A stretch of DNA of 64,000 bases. It comes from Dioscorea cayenensis subsp. rotundata (lineage: Eukaryota; Streptophyta; Magnoliopsida; Dioscoreales; Dioscoreaceae). The translations under genes and the position numbers were made by a program. Of this stretch, positions 38,116-48,118 are shown one piece after another. Under the pieces are notes generated by a model. It saw only the letters and a program-made list of their open reading frames with translations, was not told the DNA's origin and ran no database searches. Numbering within the stretch: the stretch's first letter is position 1; each line of letters starts with the position of its first letter. The DNA is taken from assembly GCF_009730915.1 (NCBI RefSeq), contig NC_052473.1:18806100-18870099 (forward strand). Direction: 5' to 3'.

Positions 38116-38755
38116 AGTAATTAAATCAGGAGTGATGACTACCTCTACATAAACACACAATGAAGAGAAAAAACCCTAAACCGTGGGAGATCACAGACTA
38201 TCTTATCAAGAAACCCTAGAAAAAGTATGGAGGGATAGCTCGCAAAATCATGCTTCCAAACCATTTATTCATCAAGAACAAAAAGAAACCCTAGAGCATT
38301 ATCCAAGAAAACCCTACAAAATTAGCACAAAAAAAAACCCTAGAAAAATAATTGGAAACCTTGAAAAAACTATCCCAAAATAGAAAGAAAGAAAACCGAG
38401 CAAAAGAATCGGAGGAGTAGCTCACAGCGGGGTAGGTCTTCGGTTCCGATCGGATCCTCAAGGTAGTTGTATCAGCGCATTCTTGTTGTCTCCCACACCA
38501 CGTAATGCGGCCAGATCAGTGATCGAAAAAGGCCTCATACTCCGGCGAGATCTACATGCCTAGGTCTCCGATCGGGGTCTTAGGAGCCTTCGGACATCAG
38601 CAACGGGGTCGCGAACGCCCCACGGTTCCCTCCGTGGACTACTCCGCCATCGGAGGTCCCGGAGAGACGAGCCCTAAACACGAGAGAGAGAGAGAGAGAG
38701 AGATGAACTCAGACATACCCACGGCCGCCGAAGGGGTCATTTTGCACTTGAGTTC

Positions 38756-39400
38756 TTAGGCTTTGCTTGGCTGGGAGGGTTTGGAAGGGTTGAGGAGGGT
38801 TTATAAAGTAAGGGTTCTTTGAACCCATGCTTGGGGGAAGGGTTGAGGAGGGTTTATAAGGGTTTGTAAGGGTTTTGGGGGGTTGAAAACCTCTCCTTTC
38901 CCTCCATTCATCAACCCACCAAAATGGTGGGTTGGGGAGGGTTAAAATTTTTTTTTAACAATTTTGCCCTTATATAATTCTTATAATTACTAGTTTTGCC
39001 TTTTATATTAGGTTTTAGTCCATGTTAGCTTCCCTTTATATTATGTATTTGGGTGCTACAGTAATTTTATTATATTTGTCGATTTTTTTAAAAAAAAATT
39101 GATGAAATTTTATATTGGAATAACAAAGGCCAACCTAAAAATCTTGATTAGTTGTGCAACCACAAAATTAAAAATAATCTAAATGATTATGCTTTTAGCA
39201 ATATAAGGGCATTTTGGTAATAATAACACAAAACCTTACTTTTCTTTTACTTCCAAAACCAAACACAAAATGATAGTAATCCCTTACTTTACTTTTCCCT
39301 CCCCCAAACAAAAGGGATGTATTCAACCCTTCCTTTTCCTTCCCTTCCTTTTCCATTACTTTTATGAACCCACCCCACACCCCATCCAAGCAAAGCCTTA
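38756..39400. mobile_element. Tourist-like MITE (PIF/Harbinger type), apparently complete
   Basis: The element spans 38759-39397 (639 bp). Its ends are GGCTTTGCTTGGCTGGG on the left and the reverse complement of GGCTTTGCTTGGATGGG on the right, a 17-base inverted repeat with one mismatch. A TTA triplet flanks both sides (38756-38758 and 39398-39400), the 3-bp target preference of PIF/Harbinger elements. No transposase is encoded, so it is non-autonomous. Subterminal G-rich phrases (GGGTTGAGGAGGGTTTATAA) are repeated on the left. Confidence 0.88.
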
Positions 39401-39808
39401 GGATCAAGGGAATTCATATAAGGGGGTTTTCCCTATAACTATAATGACCAAACTAATTTTTTTATTTTTTTATTTTTTTTTAAGGAAACCCCCAAAAATT
39501 TTGAAAACATTTTTATTTATCCCAGGGTATTTTCGAAAAATGCGACAAAACCCTAGATCTTTTACAAAATCATCCTCATGTAATAAAATTTTTATCAGGC
39601 TGTTTTCCGGGAAAAAAATGACCAAATCACAGCAAAACCCATATTTGTTTAAAAATAATATTTATATTTACAAACGTGCTTCCTTAAACCATAGCTCACA
39701 GTTCTACCCAACTTTTAGAGAAAATACCCTGTATTTATTAAAACTATTTCTTCAAAAAATTTGCAAAATTTCATCGAACTTATAAAAAAAGTCTTGAAAC
39801 CCTACCAA

Positions 39809-39844
<36 letters not shown>

Positions 39845-41200
39845 TATAAAATGGACAAATTGTCAAGAGTTTGCTTGGGCTTTCTGAATATACCACGTGT
39901 GCTCACCAAAAGATTCAAATCCAAAACCTCATTTACAAACAAGTGACCTTGGTGCCAATAATATAAAACATAATTGGCTTCTTGTTATTTTTTAAGATAA
40001 GTTCCTCTCTATATTCTCTGCATGTGTCTCTGAATACACACTCAGAGTTAATGAAAATTCTTATTTTATGAGGAAATTTCAGTTCCTTACATTCCCATTT
40101 TGAAGTTTCATGACTTCAATTTTTGAAGGATGTTTTTTGTTATTGTGTAATAACATAGTGCAAAGATGTTTTTGATAGCAGACAGCCAACAACCTTGACT
40201 GCAGTGCTAACCATGAAAATCACGTTTAAGGATTTAGTTGTTTAATAAATTTTCTAAAATATACTTCCACTTCTACTTATAGTTATTGATTTGCTCCAGA
40301 TATATGGGCAAACCATATGTTGATGTTTGAGTTGGGATGGGAATGAGGAAACCAATTACCCTATAAAAGCGGTGATTCATATTATTGGTTCTACTCATAC
40401 TGCTTATATATTTATATATTCATAAATATATAACATCATATGTTTAATTTCAGATAAAATGCCTCTTAAATTTATTGAATGTAACTCATCCAAATGCAAA
40501 ACAACATGAGTGTGGTCACAGATATTTTTCTGGCAAGTTGAAATTCTTGCATCTTTGCTGATGAGTTCTGGTTCCTTATTTTTCATGTTATGTGGCTCTC
40601 AAACCAGGAAACAGAATTTCTTTCTATAGACTTTCCTTACTGTATTAATTTCTTGCAAACAAACTATAAACTTCAAAGCACTGTCTCAAATTCTGAGTTC
40701 TGTTTGGAATTTCTGTATGATTAATTCTTATCTTCAAAACCATCAGTTTCTAATTTAGCATGGAAATACAGACTAAATAACACATCCATGCTTTATTTTT
40801 TCAGCACGTTAAACACCGAACAATCAAATCTTTGTATCATCAGAAGGTTCTTGTGAGATATTTTTACAATGACATAATTTACTGGAAATTCCACGAATAC
40901 ATCACATGATACATACCATGCTTTCAGAAAAGCAACTGAAAACTTAAAATTATAATGTGTGTATATATAGAAAGGCATACAAGCTTAGCAGTATCTATAC
41001 ATCAAAACATTCCAAGATGCATTTAAAGGAAGCAGTAGTGCATGGAATTGAACCATTAACTTGCACACACTAGTCCCAAACATTAGTCCCTAGACTCCCA
41101 AACAGACCATATATAAACTTCAACAAAAAAAGAAAAAAAGAAAAATACAAGCAAAATATAGACTAATAAGATTATGGATCTTAAGTAGACTGTTGTTGCA
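39401..41200. other. Intergenic, AT-rich
   Basis: No gene was recognised. An (AT)n run lies at 39811-39841. Several short frames here have no protein-like composition. Confidence 0.5.
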
Positions 41201-41204
41201 TCTG

Positions 41205-41300
41205 TTATAAACTCATACTCATAGGACTTGTTGGAGCATCAACCTCTTCAATGGCAGATCTAATCATCTTCTCCATTTGATAACAGTCCATGCCATCAAT
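41205..41300 (-). pseudogene. Orphan terminal exon candidate
   Basis: On the minus strand an AG acceptor at 41301-41302 is followed by 31 codons and a TAA at 41205-41207, including CYQMEKMIRSAIEEVD and APTSPMSMSL. The acidic/basic composition and the clean splice acceptor look like the last exon of a real gene. No partner exons are visible upstream (to the right), where the kinase 3' flank and a LINE begin. The family is not recognised. It may be a fragment left by a rearrangement. Confidence 0.3.
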
Positions 41301-41562
41301 CTACAGTCAAACCACAAATTTTAGCAGGCAAAAAAAGTCAATTCATCATCATGTGATTCAACATGATATAAGCAAATTGCAAAAATAAAATCTATCCACA
41401 CGTTTGTTATCTTTTGCCACTTTTAACATTTTTTTCTCCTTTTTTTTTTCTCAATGGTTGTCAGTAATCCACATGAGGCCAGTAATTATGTCAATTTGTT
41501 CAATTGTTATCATGTTCATGTCCAGCTAGTTGAGACATTCAAAACCAGCTTTTGTTAACATC

Positions 41563-41577
41563 TTTTTTGTGTTCCAG
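41563..41577. repeat. LINE target-site duplication, left copy
   Basis: TTTTTTGTGTTCCAG here pairs with TTTTTTGTGTTGCAG at 43441-43455. The single mismatch can be explained because the LINE itself reads GTTCCAG at this junction (compare 41673), so the join used short homology. Confidence 0.75.
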
Positions 41578-43440
41578 TCTATACTTCAATTGTTTACCCC
41601 ATTCCTGATTCAATTCTATCAGAATTCACTCCTGCAGCCAAAGAAATTCTTATTAACTCTGTCCTATTATCTGTTCCAGTCTATACTTTAATTGTTTACC
41701 CCATTCCTGATTCAATTCTATCAGAATTCACCAGAGCAGTAAGAAAATTCTTTTGGAATAGGAATGGTAATGAAAAGGGCATCCACAATGTGAGTTGGAA
41801 TATTTTAACAGAAGGTAAGTTTGAGGGGGGTTTAGGTATCAAAAATCTTGCTCTAGCTAAACATTCCCTCATGTCTAAAAATATTTTCAAAGACCTAAAC
41901 AATCATGATTGCTTATGGGTTGAAATTCTTCTTAACAAGTATGGGAAAATCAATTTTTGGCATGATTCTGCACCTGCCAGGTGCTCTTGGTTCTTTAGAG
42001 GTTTATGCAAATCTGCTGCTTTTATTAAACATCATTGCAAAATTAATAATGTAAACCCTATGAGCACTTCCCTCCTTTGGGATCCTTGGCTATATGAAAT
42101 TCCAGTTGCTCTTAAGCCCACCTATCTTAATATGGATATTGACTTAGATCAAATGTCCTTTTCTGATATTGTTACTAATGATCAGTGGTTTGTTCAAGAT
42201 TTTAATCGCATTTTTGGCATACATGTTGATTCCATGGTCAGGAATTTACCTTCTATTGATTGTGATTCTGATAATCATTGGATTTGGGTTCCTAATGCTT
42301 CTTGTGCCAAAGTTTCATCTGCTGTTTACCATACTTTGAACAAGCAATTAGCCAGTTCTGATATTTGGGCTGGTTGGACCATTGTTTGGAGCATTCCCGT
42401 GGCTCCTAGAATTAAACACTTCATTTGGTTATGTTTAAAAGGTCACTTATCCACATATGCATTTCTCAACAACATCCACATTGGCCCTGATAACCCTTGT
42501 GTTTTTTGTGGACTTCACAGTGAGACCATTGACCATTTGTTTTGTCAATGTGACAGAATTCAAGGGGTTTGGGAACAGATCATCAGCATGCTAAATACCC
42601 CCATATCTTTCTCTAATGGGTTTTCATCAGGCAATTGGGTTACTGAATACAGGCAATCTAAGCACATCCTTGCATTCATTGCAGCTTGTGCTTGGTTCAT
42701 TTGGTTGTGTCGGTGTGATGCTATCTTTAGAAAATCTCGTCCCATTTACTCTAATATTGTTTCCAGGGTTGCTGCTCACGTTGATGAATTCTCTCGCTGT
42801 AATTCTCAGCTCGTGGGTAGAAAATTACTGTTGTGCAATTTTCTCCTCTGCTGACGATAATTTTCTATTTACTCATGCTGCTTCACATCAAACCCTCCAG
42901 GTAAGTTCAGTTGGATTTTTCTTTTCAAATGTTAATTACGAGATCTCTCTTGCAGGCTGTTCTTCTTGTCGATGCTCGGATGGATCCTCGGACGCGATTC
43001 TTGCTGTCGAAGTTGCTCCACACTGCGATGGACCTTCACATCCCTGTTAAACACATTTTTTGCGATCAACATGAAATCATTCAACTACTTCAATGTTCTG
43101 ATCACATTACGTCCTGGCGATTTGAAGCGCAAGTTAACAATCTGAAGGTCCTGCTGGACATGAGTGGCCGCCCCCAGATTCACATCATCCCTTCCTGCTG
43201 TGGTTCTCCGGCAGCAAATTTAGCAACTCATGGATCACTACATCAGCACCTCAATCTTTTTTTGTTTGGAAAAGATTTACTTTTCTGGATCATGAAATCG
43301 TTGCGTAATTTCGGGTTTAGTTTCTAATCTGTGTTTTGATTTCCTAAGCTTAGTTATTTGTTCCTATTTCAGACTGTTTTTTATCTTCAATAAATAGCTT
43401 CTCTGTTGAGAGGTTCTTCCAAAAAAAAAAAACAACAACT
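41578..43440 (+). mobile_element. 5'-truncated LINE, same family as 10.4-16.5 kb
   Basis: Only the 3' part is present: the end of the reverse transcriptase (VRKFFWNRNGNEKGIHNVSW; EGGLGIKNLALAKHSL), the zf-RVT module (IKHFIWLCLKGHLSTYAFL; CVFCGLHSETIDHLFCQC) and an RNase H-like tail (AVLLVDARMDPRTRFLLSK). It ends AATAAATAGCTTCTCTGTTG and a short A-rich tail at about 43420-43435. The frame from 41640 to 42854 is open, so this copy is young. Near-identical 15-base direct repeats flank it (41563-41577 and 43441-43455, TTTTTTGTGTTSCAG), fitting a target-site duplication. A 59-base stretch at the 5' end (41571-41629) is repeated at 41673-41731, a duplication made at or after insertion. Confidence 0.9.
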
Positions 43441-43878
43441 TTTTTTGTGTTGCAGTGGCTTGTGTTGCTAATTATAATCTGAGTTATGATTGAGGAAAGA
43501 GAGAATTTTACACTGGTGTTAATTTTACAATGGCCTGGTGGTGAGATCGTTCATATTGTATTTTGAAGAAATATCAGTTTAAGTTAGTGTAGGTGCAGTT
43601 TATACATAGACATTTAATTTATAAAAGAATACATCTGAGCCAAAGGCACTGATCACACTGTGGTTTATGCCATTTAATTTGTTGTGTTGGTTGACAAAGA
43701 AACTTGAAAGAAGTAGAGCAGAGGGAGTCCAATTGCATGAACTAAATAAAAAAAGAAAGTAGGACAAAAAAAAAATTCACACATACAAATATTTCAATTT
43801 CGACATCCTTAAAAAATCTCTACCGGTGGTGTCTAATCACACTGTTCTCAGGATCTTCCCAAAGGTTTCATTTCATTT

Positions 43879-43979
43879 CTAGTGTTTGGCAGAGAAAGAG
43901 AAATCTTCATCTGTCATAGCCCTGGAGGAATAGTAGGTGTCACCAGTGTCACTAGCATAGGACGAGTAATCCTCATTAC

Positions 43980-44021
<42 letters not shown>

Positions 44022-46193
44022 GTTTATGATTGTTGTTGTAGTTGCTGTTGTCTCCTCTCACATGAACACTCACTCTCTCCCTCAACTGTTCAATCTTCTC
44101 AACTGCTTCACTGAGATCCCACCTTCTCTCCACATTACGTTCACAGCAACCCAACCCAATCTGCAACAACTTCAGCATATCTCCCTCACTGCTCATCGTC
44201 CCTTTCATCTGACTATCAAACACTTCTCCCGTCCACTCCTCCCTCACCACCGAGTTCACCCACCGCACCAGTTCAGTATCACTTCTCCCTTGCCGCATGT
44301 AATCCCCTGGTGACTTACCGGTCAGCACCTCCAGTATCAGTATCCCCAAGCTCCATACATCACTTCTCTTTGACGGTCTTCCAAACTGCTCACACTCTGG
44401 TGACTTGAACGCCACCATTACTTGTGAAGCATGAGATTGGTTTAGTCATCAGAGCAAGGCCGTAGTCAGTCAAGAGTGGCTCGAAGGTTGCATCGAGCAA
44501 CACATTGGAAGACTTCAAGTGGCCATGAGGTGTGTTCATGTCCAGCATCTCGTCATAGAGGTATGCAAGGCCTCTTGCCACCCCCTTTACTATCTTCAGA
44601 CGTGTTGCCCAGTCCAGTAACATGCCACTGTGGGATTCATTGTTGTCTGGTTTCACAACAACAACGACAACAACAACAACAACAACAACAAGTAGTAGAA
44701 GTCATTTATTAATTATAAAATGGAAACGAATCAAGCAATATTAGGATCAGCAGCAAAAAGAGAGAGAGAATAATAATGATAAATTACCATGAAGCAGAGC
44801 AGCCAAGCTGCCATTGGGAATGAAATCAGTGACAAGGAGCTTCTCCTCCTTCCTGTAGTAGTAGGCCACATATGGGAGAAGGTTGGGGTGTGACAGCCTC
44901 CCCAGCCTCCTCATGTGCTCGTGGAACTCCTCCCTGCCAACCTTGTTCATCTCCTTGAACCTTTTCACCACCATGGAAGGCCCAGTCATCAGGACTGCCT
45001 TGTATGATGACCCAAAGCTCCCACCACCGAGTATCTCTGCCGAAGCCTTGAGAAGATCTTGCAGCTCAAATGTTTCTCTGTCTTCCTTCACAAACACCAG
45101 CCTTCCCTGTTCAAATTCCTGTGCTGCTGCTGTTGTTGTTGTTGCTGTTGCAGAAGCTGCTGCAATGGCCTTTTTCTTTCCATGCTGATTACGATTAACA
45201 TGGTTGTTGTCATCTGTGCCTTGAGCTCCTGCTACTTTCACAACCTCCCCTGTTTTGGGATGTGCAGGAGCTCTTTCCAGTTGATTCTTTTTGTCTCGCT
45301 GCCGCCTGCGGTATAACCCCACAAGGATAACGCCAGTGATTACTAGCACGACACCAATGCCAATCAAGGTGGCTGAAAGAACCAGAGGCATCGAAACCTT
45401 TTTAGATGCCTTGCAAGGGACTCCGAGTGGTGACCCGCACAGATCTTTGTTCCCTGCATCTCAATAAATTAAAATTTCATCATCATCATCATCAATATTT
45501 GAAGATATATATATATATATATATATATATAGTAGATTACCTGCAAACAAAGTGGCATTCAGCCTACTGAGCCCAGCTGGAATCTGGCCATCAAGATTGT
45601 TGAAAGACATATTGACTAGCTCCAAACCTCGCTGCTGCAAGTCCGGTATCTGACCGGTGAACTGATTGCAGTCCAACCTCAGCTCCACAAGCCTCTGCAG
45701 TCCAGTAAGCGAAGAGGGTATCGGCCCGGTGAAGCCATTTGACGACAAGTACACCCTCCTCAGAGCCCCTACAGCTTTGAACGCGCCATCTGGGATTGAA
45801 CCGTTTAGCTTGTTCATGGGCAGGTAAATGGATCTCAAGCTCCCCAACTGTCCCAAGTCTGGCATGCTACCTCCGAAAGCTGTTATTTCTGAAACTCAAT
45901 GTACGCAACCCTTGCAAGTTTCCTAGTTCACTGAAGTTCAAACTCCCAGAAAGGCTCATGTTCTCCAGCTGCAGACCAAGGACTGCACCACTTCCACAGA
46001 TTACACCAGTCCAGTTGGCTTTGTTTCCTATGCATGGGCTTGACCTCTCAATCCAGTTTTGCAGCATGCCATTACTATCTGTTATTGTCGCTTTGAATTT
46101 CAAAAGTGTGTCTTGATCTGTTGTTGCCTGTGATACATACATCGACAACAGTAGGATGATAAGGAGGATGGCAATGCGGAGGAGCTTCTTCAT
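43879..46193 (-). CDS. LRR receptor-like kinase, pollen receptor kinase (PRK) type
   Basis: PRK-type receptors sit in the plasma membrane and act in pollen-tube growth and related signalling. Starting at 46193, the protein has a signal peptide (MKKLLRIAILLIILLLSMYV), an LRRNT region (LQNWIERSSPCIGNKANWTG), about five LRRs, a membrane span (VLSATLIGIGVVLVITGVIL) and a kinase. The kinase keeps its Lys (VVKRFKEMN) but has HGHLKSSN for HRDLK and TDYGLAL for DFG, so it is probably an atypical kinase. Exons are 45541-46193, 44788-45453 and 43879-44646, 2087 bases. Two one-base excesses (three A on the plus strand at 45876-45878, and about 44431-44436) would bring it to 2085, or 694 residues. The C-terminal tail carries a poly-Asn run. 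A related relic lies at 32880-33475. Confidence 0.88.
43978..44022 (-). repeat. (AAT)n repeat coding for poly-Asn in the PRK tail
   Basis: About 14 ATT units on the plus strand are read as Asn codons on the coding strand, giving about a dozen consecutive Asn residues after HVRGDNSNYNNNHKH. The tract is after the kinase domain, in a region that is usually variable. Confidence 0.9.
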
Positions 46194-46319
46194 CAGGTGG
46201 TCTGAGAGGTTTTGCAAATGGTTTGTGAGGTTTGGAAAGGAGATGTTTTTAACTATGGGAGATGGATGACTAGTGACAGATGGAGGAATGAATAAGACTG
46301 ACGGAGTCTGCATTAGTGC

Positions 46320-47048
46320 ATTGTAATGTTTGTGCTCACCCGTCTCTTGGTTTATCTGAGCACTCTCAGGCTTGTTTCTCTGTTGTTTTGTTGTGATTTG
46401 AAGATTGTTTTGGTTTTCTTGGATTTACCTGATTGATTTATTGATTGATTGGTATTTCTTGGCTATAAAACACTTGGCATTCCTGTGTTCATTGCCGTCC
46501 CTTGTCTAATTTCTTGATTTAAATTAGCGTTTTATGCTATCTTATATTAAAATGATTATTAGATCACATCAATCTTTATGATTTTTTTTAAGCCATTGTT
46601 TATGAGAATGATTTTTTTTTTTTGTTGGTTATTTCTCTTTGTTGTCGCTGTTGTTGTCATGTCATGCTGCTGATTGTAAAGCTTGAATATTTCTTTGGGC
46701 AAATTGAGAATATTATTTAGTTTGGAGAGATTGATTACATCGCCTCAGCCTTGGATGCCAACTTTGTTAACAACTCAATTTATGTCAGGGTTTTCTAGGT
46801 TAGAAGTGACTTCGTTCCAACGTATAAATAAAGCAAAAAAATTATTATTTCATTTTGTTGTCAAGGAGATGAACCAATCCAAAAGTATGTTTGGCTTCAG
46901 CGAAAATAAAGCAAAAGAAAAGACGAGTCGGCAATGGTGATAAGAATGGAAAAGATTATTATTATTATTTAGTAATGGGTTGCTTTTATCTTCATTCTTT
47001 CATTTACTCTTGAGATCATCGCATACAAATTACAATTTACAATCAATC

Positions 47049-47094
<46 letters not shown>

Positions 47095-47190
47095 AAATAA
47101 ATAAAAAGAGGAAACGGATCCACACATGGTTTTCCTTAATTTTTTTATTTTTTTTATAATGCTCAAAAATTTATAGAAGCAAGAATGGTA
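46320..47190. other. Intergenic between PRK and SECE1
   Basis: This probably holds the PRK promoter on its left and the SECE1 3' UTR on its right. An (AAT)n microsatellite lies at about 47049-47092. No further gene is seen. Confidence 0.55.
47049..47092. repeat. (AAT)n microsatellite
   Basis: A run of about 14 AAT units lies 100 bases downstream of the SECE1 stop codon. Confidence 0.9.
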
Positions 47191-47193
47191 AGG

Positions 47194-47710
47194 TTAACCG
47201 AAAAAATCCTGGAGGCCACGGCCGGCGAAGACACGGTCGGAGAGCTCGGCGAGAAGGGCATTCACAGTGAGAAGCGCGACGCTGGAACCAGCGATTACGG
47301 CCAGGACCACACCAGTTGTCCCCAGAACCTTCCCGAAAGCCGGCCACTCGATCTGCTTCACCTCCTCCACCACACCTCCCTAGTAGATCTCCCCGCTCCT
47401 CTCTCTCCCTCCTCGCCGCCATCACCTCCTTTAACTCTGCCACGCTCGAGCTCTGATCTTTCCCCTCTTCAGCTGGAGGACCGTTCTCTTCCCTTCCCTT
47501 TTCTCCATCCTCTTCCAGGGACTCGGTGGCGCCAGCGCCGTTCTCCGGAGCGGAGGAGCGAGGAACGATGACGCGGAGGGGCCGGAGAGGAGGTAGCGAG
47601 GTGAAGGGGAACGTGACGCACAGGGGACGGTGAGAAGAGGGAAAACACCGCGGCGGCGTCGATGGAGAGGTGAATGAAGGTAGGAGGCGAACCAAGGAGA
47701 CAACCGCCAT
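47194..47710 (-). CDS. SECE1: Chloroplast SecE, preprotein translocase subunit
   Basis: SECE1 forms the thylakoid Sec channel together with SCY1 and passes unfolded proteins into the thylakoid. The N-terminus (MAVVSLVRLLPSFTSPSTPP) is Ser/Pro/Arg-rich like a transit peptide. An acidic linker follows, then the conserved block VVEEVKQIEWPAFGKVLGTT and the single membrane span (GVVLAVIAGSSVALLTVNAL), ending LAELSDRVFAGRGLQDFFG. The gene has no intron. The span is 517 bases, one above a multiple of three. The linker and the conserved block are offset by one base at the CCC run 47378-47380 (GGG on the coding strand), and with two G the reading is DLLGGVVEEV and 171 residues, a normal size. The stop is the TAA at 47194-47196. 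The 5' half is much more GC-rich than the surrounding DNA. Confidence 0.92.
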
Positions 47711-47719
47711 GCTTATGCT

Positions 47720-48118
47720 CTGCTCTGCTTCTGCTCTCTCTCTCAGGTTAAGTGATCGGGACCGTCCAAAGAAAACCCTTTACTTTGGATCATTGATGGA
47801 TGATAAGGGTGTACGCGCATAATTAAAAATATAAAATAAATAAAATGTGTTAACTCTAATGAAATAAACAGATATTTGAGATGTCAAAAAAATAAGATAG
47901 AAACCATAAGTAGATTGTTTACACTTCACAATGAATGAATTAGCATGTAAAATGTGTATTAACCTCTTACACCTTACGTTTTTTTTATGTATTAACCTCT
48001 TACATCCATGTTTTATTTATTAGTACTATGCTCGTTGTTGCGGCTGCTGCTATGTGCTAGTGGATCAGATCCATCAGATCCCACTGAGATTATTTTAAAC
48101 TCGCTGTCCAGAGCTGGC
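47720..48118. other. SECE1 promoter region and PBL 3' flank
   Basis: There is a CT-rich piece (47725-47742) directly upstream of the SECE1 start, then AT-rich DNA. No extra gene is seen. Confidence 0.5.

Larger units (their letters stand above)
36300..38740 (-). other. Possible unrecognised minus-strand gene
   Basis: Three coding-like pieces lie in order on the minus strand. At about 38420-38740 there is a GC-rich segment that looks like a first exon or leader. At about 37770-37970 an open frame follows a possible splice acceptor (KIENNLAVNKELEIEVKRDS; TTVEGWHNALGDITCSLSAH). At about 36320-36440 a third frame reads WAEHLRGLGEEDITHDCLAS and ends CSASQ with a stop, followed by a GTAAGT. T-rich intron-like DNA separates them on that strand. 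I recognise no family. The plus strand of 38168-38345 repeats AAACCCTA five times, which would instead suit a plus-strand leader. It may be a real gene, a decayed one or chance. Confidence 0.25.

Noticed and set aside
32880-43440. A coordinated novel multi-gene system in the rearranged middle region
   Set aside because: The parts are explained by a kinase duplication, tandem-repeat growth, a MITE and a LINE. No set of co-oriented new genes with shared signals is present.
44600-44712. GTT/AAC trinucleotide run as a coding repeat
   Set aside because: It lies in the PRK intron just before the acceptor, so it is not translated.
47185-47571. Plus-strand frame opposite SECE1
   Set aside because: The minus strand encodes the clear SecE block, so this is a shadow frame.
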